Source: Anaerolineales bacterium (GTDB lineage Bacteria; Chloroflexota; Anaerolineae; Anaerolineales; Villigracilaceae). Taken from it: 6,007 bases of DNA. A program made the translations under genes and the position numbers. Positions within the stretch are counted from its first letter, which is position 1, and each line of letters begins with the position of its first letter. This document shows, one piece after another, positions 1 through 5,774 of this stretch. The DNA lies in the NCBI GenBank assembly GCA_025938055.1, contig JAICQC010000286.1, forward strand, positions 1 through 6,007. The letters run 5' to 3'. Under the pieces are notes generated by a model. The model saw nothing but the letters and a program-made list of their open reading frames with translations. It made no database searches and was not told the DNA's origin.

Positions 1-249
1 AATGGGCGACGGGCGCTCAGGTGCAAGAGGTCCAAGACAGCCGCCATACATGGCTGCATAACTTGAGGTTAAGAGCACCGGAAAAGCAGCCTGGGTCCAG
101 GAGCCGCCCGAGATCGCCTGATCGAATCGAATACCGGAATTGGCTAGTCGATCTATATTGGGAGTTAGGTGAGCGTTATGCCCATAACAGCCGAGTCGAT
201 CGGCGCGTAAAGTGTCAATTGTCAGGAGAATTACATTAGGTTTGTTCAT
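1..249 (-). CDS. Sulfatase / alkaline-phosphatase-superfamily hydrolase, N-terminal part (runs off left edge)
   Basis: This frame is open from an ATG at 249-247 to the window edge (83 codons) and reads as a sulfatase-family (PF00884-type) N-terminus. Residues 6-12 (VILLTID) form the first beta strand ending in the metal-ligand Asp12. They are followed by TLRADRLGCYG (13-23) and TPNIDRLANSGIRF (29-42), the hallmark opening of the family. The active-site loop at residues 50-64 is SWTQAAFPVLLTSSY. Aligned by eye with the classical C-x-P-S-R-x-x-L-x-T-G motif, Thr52 falls at the nucleophile position and no Cys or Ser is there. It is therefore probably not a formylglycine-dependent sulfatase; a phosphodiesterase, phosphotransferase or diverged sulfatase is possible. 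The start is firm because an in-frame TGA lies at 255-253, two codons upstream. No strong Shine-Dalgarno is visible. Family identity is clear, substrate unknown. Position in a glycan-export block suggests it acts on a surface polymer (inference). Confidence 0.87.
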   Translation of the reverse strand, partial: MNKPNVILLTIDTLRADRLGCYGHNAHLTPNIDRLANSGIRFDQAISGGSWTQAAFPVLLTSSYAAMYGGCLGPLAPERPSPI

Positions 250-280
250 CGCTCAATATTGCCAAAATGGTTGTGAGTTC

Positions 281-308
281 ATTATATCTAGACCTGAATC
301 AGAAACAA
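281..308 (-). promoter_or_regulatory. Candidate sigma-70-like promoter for the sulfatase-like gene
   Basis: On the minus strand the hexamer TATAAT (plus positions 281-286) is a perfect -10 consensus. A weak -35 candidate, TTGTTT (303-308, 3 of 6 matches), lies 16 nt upstream. Transcription would start near 274 and leave a leader of roughly 25 nt before the ATG at 249. It lies in the only sizeable gap of the block (250-373, 124 nt), which otherwise shows no convincing terminator hairpin with a T-run and no other gene. The -10 could be chance in an AT-rich gap, and promoter consensus in Chloroflexota is less well known, so confidence is modest. Confidence 0.4.
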
Positions 309-373
309 AAGTAACACTCGAGATAGTCCAATTCCCAAAGGTATTGCCGACCCGGGCTGTGCTCATTAGCCAG

Positions 374-1711
374 TTACTGGTTATTTCCAGAGATGTCTAC
401 AATCGGGGACCCAGCTGGAGCATTTCCTACTAGGCTGAGATATATCTCTTCAAGTCGGCTGGTGTACTGTTCCCAGGAGTATTGTTTGACGGCCTGCTCA
501 CGGGCGTTTTGACCCAGGCGGCTACGCTCCTCTGGATCATTGATCAATTTCAGCGTGGACTCGGCAAACTTGTTGATATCCCCTGCATCAACAAGTAACC
601 CGTTATATCCATCGCGGATCACTTCTGCAGCCTCGTTAAGCGCCGTGGCTACGATCGCCTTCCCCGCCGCCATATATTCAAATAACTTGAGAGGTGCTCC
701 AGTGCCACCAATGCCGGCTGTAATCGGGGCAGAAGGGACGACCGCCACATCAGCGATGGATAACATCTCTGGCACTTGAGAATGGGCAATAGCTCCTGTC
801 ATAATCACAGCGTGGCTCATTCCGGCTTTCGTGATCATATCTTTAACCGATGAACGAGTTTGCCCATCGCCCACCAGGACCAGCTTGGCATCCGGACGCT
901 GTTGCAGTATCAGGGCGAAACTTTCCAGCAGCAGGCTAAGGTCATGCCAGGGATAGAACCCTCCCACCCACATCACGACAGGCTCGGTAGTTAAACCTAA
1001 GCTTTTCCTGACAGTCTCGGAGTTATAGTTCGGCTTGAAAGCTTCTATATCTGCTGCACATGGCAGGACGGTTAGTTTGCTCTCATCGACATTCCATTTG
1101 GTTTTCAAGTGCTCCTTGAGGCGCGGAGATATACAGATGATCTGCGCGGCGGTTTCAAAGCACAGTCGAGTCGCCCAAATTGCAAAGAGACGGCGCAGGC
1201 CTCGCTCTTGAATACCTTTAAACTTGCGTTGCTCCAGCAGGTCTGCATTGACCTCAAGCACAAAAGGAATTCCAAGCTTTCTGCTCGCCCATGCTCCACC
1301 GAGGGACAACAAGTTGAATCGTTCATGAATGAGATCATAGCCCTTCAAGTTGATAGTACCAGCCTCTGCCATGCGGTAGCTGTCGAACAGTGCCAGATAA
1401 GGGAACTGCAATATGTTTTGTAGGCGACGGATGACACTCTCGAACCCCTTGAATACAGCAGTTCCACTCCATCCTATCTGACCATAGTGGCTTGCAGTTC
1501 GTTTATCGCTTTTGAATACCCGGAGATCTTCCGTGCACAGAACTTGTCTTTCCTGCAAGGCAAGGAGTGACACCTTATGACCAGCCCGCTGCAAACCTCG
1601 CATGGTGTGATAAATGTGAATCTGCGCAGCGTGAGGCTCATAAAATCTGATGCCTCCCTCTTGATAGGAGTGGGCGATATTCAATCGAGGTGCGGGAACA
1701 TAGGGTGACAA
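374..1711 (-). CDS. GT4-type (GT-B fold) glycosyltransferase
   Basis: Cytoplasmic or membrane-associated sugar transferase that likely adds a residue from a nucleotide-sugar donor to a lipid-linked glycan. Residues are numbered from the longest possible start (GTG at 1789). The acceptor-side Rossmann half begins at about 36 (LNIAHSYQEGG) and includes LIHERFNLLSLG (153-164) and FVLEVNADLLEQRKF (176-190). The donor-side half begins at about 270 with VVMWVGGFYPWHD, then KLVLVGDGQ (302-310), ADVAVVPSAP (346-355), and the GT4 donor loop GAPLKLFEYMAAGKAIVA (364-381). The first Glu of the usual E-x7-E is not conserved; Glu371 is. The C-terminal helix includes SWEQYTSRLEEIY (438-450). The stop TAA is at 376-374. 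The start is uncertain: GTG at 1789 would overlap the upstream gene by 58 nt, and TTG codons at 1711 and 1684 are alternatives, none with a Shine-Dalgarno. I list the longest start that avoids the overlap; the family's usual N-terminus fits TTG 1684 best. Acceptor and sugar cannot be told. Confidence 0.92.
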   Translation of the reverse strand: MSPYVPAPRLNIAHSYQEGGIRFYEPHAAQIHIYHTMRGLQRAGHKVSLLALQERQVLCTEDLRVFKSDKRTASHYGQIGWSGTAVFKGFESVIRRLQNILQFPYLALFDSYRMAEAGTINLKGYDLIHERFNLLSLGGAWASRKLGIPFVLEVNADLLEQRKFKGIQERGLRRLFAIWATRLCFETAAQIICISPRLKEHLKTKWNVDESKLTVLPCAADIEAFKPNYNSETVRKSLGLTTEPVVMWVGGFYPWHDLSLLLESFALILQQRPDAKLVLVGDGQTRSSVKDMITKAGMSHAVIMTGAIAHSQVPEMLSIADVAVVPSAPITAGIGGTGAPLKLFEYMAAGKAIVATALNEAAEVIRDGYNGLLVDAGDINKFAESTLKLINDPEERSRLGQNAREQAVKQYSWEQYTSRLEEIYLSLVGNAPAGSPIVDISGNNQ

Positions 1712-1731
1712 TGACGAGAGTTTGCCAGAGG

Positions 1732-3126
1732 TTAGTTGCTCGGTCCGACCCAACCCGAGGACATCGCGCCTGGGTCGCTCTCCGCACACAGAACACCGTT
1801 GCAGAAATAGAGATCTCGCTCTGGTAGATTTCCGGCTGAGAAAGTGGCCTTTTCACCCGACACCAAAGAAATCTGGGAAAGATAGCGTCCGGCAAACGCC
1901 TGAAAGAGCTTGATTGGGTGGCAGTCCGTGCCAGGCGCCGTACAAGACAGATTGAGATCGCCAAAGCGAGTCACATAGCCGTCTGCGGTGATCCGGCCAA
2001 CTCTTGGATCAGTATCGAATCCGGCCAAGTTATCCCACTCGACTGGGATTTCACCCATCACCTCATGGACTCGTGTGGTCGTGTTGTTGTAAGGGCAACC
2101 CGGCATCGGGCTATAAGTAGCGCCCCTATCCGCCGAGCATAGCCAGGCAAAGGTAAACGGGTGGGTCTGGTCGCTGTCATCGAGTATTTGATAATTGTCC
2201 CGCACCCGAAACAGCAAGGCAAAGAGATGCGATCCTGAGTCTGTCAACTTGCCAGGGTTCGAAATCCATGTGGAAGAGGCATCGTTTTTCCGGCTCAAGA
2301 AAGCTTCAATGGAAGGAAATTTATTGCAAGATGCTGTGCTCCCAAAGCAAGTCACGCTAAAGTAAGGCGCAAGGTTGGGCTCGTAAGCCGGGTCAGGGGC
2401 GTCGGGATAGGGCAGGACTCCGCCCTGATATGGGGACACGCGTTGGCCGTAGTCCTGCAACTGGTTGACGAACATGTAACCAAAATCGGTTGGGTTACCC
2501 GGCTGACATTGGCGCAACAACCCAACCGCGCTATGTGTGCGTGACTCGAACTCGATGGAATAATCCCCAAAGGCGTGGTATTGGATGACCATGGCATCCA
2601 CGCCGGTTGGGTAGCCCTCACCGCCAATACAACCGACCGAGTGAGAAAGGGTCACATCCCACTTGAAGCCTCCGTGCTTATGCGTGTTTTCCATCGGCGA
2701 TGAGGGATTGGTATGTCCGAGTCCCACGCCGCCGATCAACTCACGCAAATCGAAGCCGGGGAAGGTAGTAACTACCTCTGGCGTAAAAGGATCCTGACCA
2801 TGCTCGTGGTCGTAGTGGCAGCCGCGAGTGCTGTCCCAGAGTGTATGAAACAAGCTGTTGTCATGCGCTTCTCCAGAGTCTGGGCAGAGCGGCGCGTCCG
2901 GCGTGGGAGCAATCAACCCGCCAGGCGTTGATACAACCTGCGGCTCCAAGGGCGAGGTCACAACCGCTTTAGGCGTGACTTGTTCCTCTTTCCCCGCTTC
3001 CTGAGTCACCAGCACTGTCACCTCTACCGGAACCTCGCGGGTCACCTCTGTGATAGTGATCGTACGCGGCTGGCATGCCCACAGAGCCAGCGCGGTTGCC
3101 ACCATCATCCATCTCACTCGTCTCAT
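1732..3126 (-). CDS. Secreted Cys/His-rich lipoprotein, uncharacterised family
   Basis: 464 residues, start ATG 3126. A lipoprotein signal peptide is visible: Arg2/Arg3, hydrophobic MMVATALALW, and lipobox L-W-A-C with lipidated Cys18. Residues 20-80 form a low-complexity linker with ITEVTREVPVEVTVLVT (24-40) and then many Pro/Thr/Val, a spacer typical of surface lipoproteins. The globular part (about 81-464) carries 12 further Cys (81, 103, 166, 207, 260, 267, 330, 344, 395, 402, 442, 447), an even number that suits disulfides outside the cell. It has two His clusters: CHYDHEHGQDP (103-113), and GHTN plus THKHGGFKW (137-156). Late motifs are DGYVTRFGD (382-390), a short C-T-A-P-G-T-D-C loop (395-402), and a C-terminus ending SSGWVGPSN. 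From memory, unverified, a C-x(3)-HEHG-x-DP signature occurs in other hypothetical secreted bacterial proteins. Function unknown; metal or glycan binding is plausible from the His clusters and the locus. The signal peptide, strong ribosome site and neat ends show a complete gene. Confidence 0.88.
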   Translation of the reverse strand: MRRVRWMMVATALALWACQPRTITITEVTREVPVEVTVLVTQEAGKEEQVTPKAVVTSPLEPQVVSTPGGLIAPTPDAPLCPDSGEAHDNSLFHTLWDSTRGCHYDHEHGQDPFTPEVVTTFPGFDLRELIGGVGLGHTNPSSPMENTHKHGGFKWDVTLSHSVGCIGGEGYPTGVDAMVIQYHAFGDYSIEFESRTHSAVGLLRQCQPGNPTDFGYMFVNQLQDYGQRVSPYQGGVLPYPDAPDPAYEPNLAPYFSVTCFGSTASCNKFPSIEAFLSRKNDASSTWISNPGKLTDSGSHLFALLFRVRDNYQILDDSDQTHPFTFAWLCSADRGATYSPMPGCPYNNTTTRVHEVMGEIPVEWDNLAGFDTDPRVGRITADGYVTRFGDLNLSCTAPGTDCHPIKLFQAFAGRYLSQISLVSGEKATFSAGNLPERDLYFCNGVLCAESDPGAMSSGWVGPSN

Positions 3127-3133
3127 ATTGTCG

Positions 3134-3139
3134 TCCTCC
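3134..3139 (-). promoter_or_regulatory. Strong ribosome binding site of the lipoprotein gene
   Basis: The minus strand reads GGAGGA here, 7 nt before the ATG at 3126. It is the best Shine-Dalgarno in the window and fixes that start. It lies in the 33-nt gap after the SGNH hydrolase stop, so the lipoprotein may be translated more heavily than its operon neighbours, which have weak or no such sites. Confidence 0.8.
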
Positions 3140-3159
3140 GCGCCTCAAGCAAAAGGCTT

Positions 3160-4464
3160 TTATTTTTCAATCAACCCCTCAGCATCAATAAACTCGGCGA
3201 AGAGCCTGGCTTTTACAAGGGCACCCGCCTCATTGATATGTCGTCCATCGGCCCAATAGATTGCTTCCTGCGGCATGACGCTGGCAAAATGGAACAGAGG
3301 AATGTCATGACTCATTGCCACCTCTTTCACAACTTCATTATTTTCCCGAAATGCTTGCTGGTAATAGCCTTGGGAAGCGTAATCATTGAGGTAGGGAGAA
3401 TGAGCCCAGGTCGAAAACAGAATTTGCACATCATGTTCTTTGGCAATCGCAATCATGTTTTCCAAATTTCTGCGGAAGTATATCGGAGGATTCTTTTTTA
3501 GGATTTCCGCGGGATCCAAATCGTTTTCGATCAGGCGAGATTCAAACGGCCAGCTCACATACGTGGGCGCACTCACGAAATCGTCAACGGACACCTGGCG
3601 TGTGAAGTTCATCGCCCGGCTCAGGATCCTTAACATTGCGCTGCGTTCCCACAGTGCTACGTGGGGAGGCTGCCACGCCTGACGTCTGCCCGAATCGTCT
3701 CCTCGATAGGCGGCGGGTTGAACCAAACGCGCGTGAACATCGTTCGTGCCTTCATAGATGATGACCAGATCCGGATCCAGATCCAACACTCGAAATTCGA
3801 GATTGACCAAGATTTCCCAGGAATTGTAACCAGGAACTCCGGCGTTGATGACCTGGACATTTGTGTAACCATACTCTTCATTGAGCAGTTTTTCGAGTTG
3901 GGCTGTGAAAGTTTCGCTGTTATCCTTGATACTGACATCATAAGTTGAAGAACCGCCCAGTGCCACAATACGATATACACCATCTGGTTTTTCCAAAGGA
4001 AATTCATCATTGCGATAGCCCAATGAATTATGAGATGTCAATCCCTTCTGAAAATTCGGAGTGGGAGAATAAGCGAGATAGGGATGAGGAGTCCACGCAT
4101 ATTCCCCGGCTTCGAGACTGGTAAACAATACGAAACGATCGTATTGATCGGGCGTGGCCAGAAAGTTTAGCCACACCCTGGCCATGATCTCGAGCAACAA
4201 GAACGTCAGGAACGTGCTGAACAATACTAAGCCAACCTCGCTCTTTTTTGGCAGCCTGATCGCTGGTTGTCGGCTGAGTAGAAATGTTCCCGCCGCAACT
4301 GCCAGAAGCTGAAAGACAAAGATCAAGGTCCGATACAGGGGCAACTCTATGTGTCCGTCGGATACTAACGTTAGTTCAATAAGCCACTTCAGCAAACCCC
4401 CGACAGCTATCAAAATAATGCCTATGTAAAATGGCTCTTTGCGATGTATTTTTAGTCGATTCAT
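3160..4464 (-). CDS. Membrane-anchored SGNH/GDSL-family hydrolase
   Basis: 434 residues, start ATG 4464, stop TAA 3162-3160. Three hydrophobic segments open the protein: about 12-34, 44-63 and 77-101. A probably extracytoplasmic SGNH domain follows from about 160. Block I is ALGGSSTYD (168-176) with Ser172 as the expected nucleophile. Block II is NAGVPGYNSWE (207-217) with the oxyanion Gly209. Block III is YEGTND (237-242) with Asn241. Block V is DGRHINEAG (406-414) with Asp406 and His409, so a full Ser-His-Asp set with the Gly and Asn helpers is present and the enzyme should be active. The family contains esterases, lipases and carbohydrate O-acetyl esterases or acetyltransferase partners. 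Beside glycan export and glycosyltransferase genes, removal or transfer of an acyl group on the polymer is the natural guess (inference). It begins 27 nt after the ATPase gene and is followed 33 nt later by the lipoprotein gene, so co-transcription is likely. An odd tandem 8-mer precedes its start. Confidence 0.92.
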   Translation of the reverse strand: MNRLKIHRKEPFYIGIILIAVGGLLKWLIELTLVSDGHIELPLYRTLIFVFQLLAVAAGTFLLSRQPAIRLPKKSEVGLVLFSTFLTFLLLEIMARVWLNFLATPDQYDRFVLFTSLEAGEYAWTPHPYLAYSPTPNFQKGLTSHNSLGYRNDEFPLEKPDGVYRIVALGGSSTYDVSIKDNSETFTAQLEKLLNEEYGYTNVQVINAGVPGYNSWEILVNLEFRVLDLDPDLVIIYEGTNDVHARLVQPAAYRGDDSGRRQAWQPPHVALWERSAMLRILSRAMNFTRQVSVDDFVSAPTYVSWPFESRLIENDLDPAEILKKNPPIYFRRNLENMIAIAKEHDVQILFSTWAHSPYLNDYASQGYYQQAFRENNEVVKEVAMSHDIPLFHFASVMPQEAIYWADGRHINEAGALVKARLFAEFIDAEGLIEK

Positions 4465-4480
4465 AACCCTGAAACCCTGA
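4465..4480 (-). repeat. Perfect tandem 8-mer (two copies) in the leader of the SGNH hydrolase gene
   Basis: The minus strand reads TCAGGGTT twice in a row and then directly the ATG at 4464. Each copy offers an AGGG core. The distal one sits 10 nt from the ATG and could serve as a weak Shine-Dalgarno; the proximal one is too close (2 nt). The repeat occupies most of the 27-nt gap after the ATPase stop. Confidence 0.6.
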
Positions 4481-4491
4481 CTCGGACTCCG

Positions 4492-5763
4492 CTACTTGTC
4501 GGCTGGCAGCGTCCAGCGATGTGAGATGCTGACACTGAACTTTCCATCCGGTTGGGCCGGACGGCCGCGCACATGACCTTCTGCAACTTCGAATACCGCC
4601 GCGGCTTCAATGAAATCCTGAAGTCGATTGTCACCGATAATTGCCACATCGACACGATAACGACCCGGCAAAAGCAACAGCTCTTCCAACTCGCAGACAA
4701 ACTTCATACCATTCTTGGGATCGCTTGAGTCTTCTGGCCCACGTACCCGGCTCTGGAAGCTTGTTATAGGCTGACCAATAGTATCGTAGATATTGAAATT
4801 GCAAGCCATCCCCGGAACGAGCGTATCAACCTGAAAGACAAAGCGCGCCGGGTGTCCCGTTTTCAAGATGGCTGACGATCCATTGTGATTGTTCATTACC
4901 TCTGCGCTGACGAGTCTAACTTTTCCCTGGCCTTTCCGGTCTGTGCGCTGGGAGAGATCGGGCACCCTCAACTGCTCAAGGGTTTGCAGGTAAGCATCGA
5001 CCGCTTCGGTAATGGTCCCATCCGTGTGAACACCACCTTGTTGGATGAAGATGCCACGCTCGCAAAGCTGCTGCAACAAGCCCATGTTATGGCTGACAAA
5101 CACCACGGTGCGTCCTTCCTGAGCCACGTCGTCCATCTTGCCCAGGCATTTCCGTTGAAAGGCCATGTCGCCTACAGCCAACACCTCATCTACAAGCAGA
5201 ATCTCTGGCTCCAGGTGAGCTGCCACGGAAAAGGCCAGGCGCACATACATACCGCTTGAATAATGCTTGACCGGTGTATGGAGAAATTTGTCAATTTCTG
5301 CAAATGCTACGATCTCATCCAGTTTGCGCTCGATCTCAGCCTTTTTCATGCCGAGAATAGCCCCGTATAGTGAAATATTCTCGCGCCCGGTCAGTTCCGG
5401 GTGAAATCCAGTGCCCACCTCCAACAGTGAGCCAATCCGTCCGTAGAGATCGGCATATCCTTCCGATGGTTCTGTGATGCCAGATAGGATCTTGAGGAGC
5501 GTGCTCTTGCCCGCGCCGTTGCGACCGATAATGCCCACCACCTCACCCGTCTTAATCTGGAAGGATATATCCTTGATAGCCCAGATGGTTTCATCAAGCT
5601 CGGCTGCCCCACCAGCCTGGCCGCGCAGCAACTTGCCTGCCCTACGAAAGGGAGTAAGGGCCATATCAGCCAACTGATCTGTCAACCTGTGGTACGTCTT
5701 CTGAGGGCCGCCAATGTGGTACTCTTTGCCGAGACCGGCGACCTCAATCGCTATTTTGCTCAT
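4492..5763 (-). CDS. wzt: Polysaccharide-export ABC transporter ATPase (Wzt-like) with C-terminal extension domain
   Basis: 423 residues from ATG 5763; it powers export of a lipid-linked polysaccharide with the permease encoded just upstream. Visible ATPase motifs: Walker A GRNGAGKST (80-88, Lys86), Q-loop region LLEVGTGFHPELTGREN (113-129) with Glu115 where many ABC proteins have Gln, signature YSSGM (168-172) in place of LSGGQ, Walker B ILLVDE (188-193) with catalytic Glu193, D-loop AVGD (196-199) and H-loop SHN with His225. The YSSGM signature and the GTGFHPELTGREN stretch are typical of the Wzt/TagH/RfbE branch. From about 280 to 423 there is an extra beta-rich domain with the pattern of Wzt C-terminal domains, which in characterised Wzt proteins bind the modified end of the O-chain. 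The start at 5763 is preferred to the in-frame GTG at 5772 because the latter lies inside the ribosome site. The symbol is by class; a teichoic-acid-type or other glycan exporter is the alternative. Confidence 0.95.
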   Translation of the reverse strand: MSKIAIEVAGLGKEYHIGGPQKTYHRLTDQLADMALTPFRRAGKLLRGQAGGAAELDETIWAIKDISFQIKTGEVVGIIGRNGAGKSTLLKILSGITEPSEGYADLYGRIGSLLEVGTGFHPELTGRENISLYGAILGMKKAEIERKLDEIVAFAEIDKFLHTPVKHYSSGMYVRLAFSVAAHLEPEILLVDEVLAVGDMAFQRKCLGKMDDVAQEGRTVVFVSHNMGLLQQLCERGIFIQQGGVHTDGTITEAVDAYLQTLEQLRVPDLSQRTDRKGQGKVRLVSAEVMNNHNGSSAILKTGHPARFVFQVDTLVPGMACNFNIYDTIGQPITSFQSRVRGPEDSSDPKNGMKFVCELEELLLLPGRYRVDVAIIGDNRLQDFIEAAAVFEVAEGHVRGRPAQPDGKFSVSISHRWTLPADK

Positions 5764-5768
5764 TGGCG

Positions 5769-5774
5769 TCACCT
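5769..5774 (-). promoter_or_regulatory. Ribosome binding site that decides the ATPase gene start
   Basis: The minus strand reads AGGTGA here, 5 nt before ATG 5763, and overlaps the TAG stop of the permease gene (5775-5773). It favours ATG 5763 over the upstream GTG at 5772, which is part of this motif. The arrangement indicates translational coupling of permease and ATPase. Confidence 0.6.

Noticed and set aside
56..188. Inverted GCATAAC (56-62) and GTTATGC (175-181), plus GTTATG-CC-CATAAC (175-188), resembling the ends of an integron attC site or a recombinase site
   Set aside because: The inner arms do not pair, the T in the fifth position breaks the GTTRRRY rule, and the whole stretch is explained as codons of the sulfatase-like gene.
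3..239. Plus-strand frame open from the window start to 239
   Set aside because: Composition is Arg-rich and matches no family; it is the shadow of the minus-strand sulfatase-like frame.
369..381. Small hairpin CCAGT-t-ACTGG around the glycosyltransferase stop as a terminator
   Set aside because: The stem is only 5 bp with a one-base loop and no following T-run on the transcribed strand.
2980..3501. 173-codon plus-strand open frame spanning the SGNH/lipoprotein junction
   Set aside because: It lies opposite two well-supported genes, crosses their intergenic gap and has no recognisable domain.
4885..5259. 124-codon plus-strand open frame opposite the ATPase
   Set aside because: It is antisense to the conserved Walker B and signature region of the ATPase, and its openness follows from that codon use.
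5764..5772. GTG at 5772 as the ATPase start
   Set aside because: It lies inside the AGGTGA ribosome site and directly abuts the permease stop, while ATG 5763 has suitable spacing and the family-typical N-terminus.
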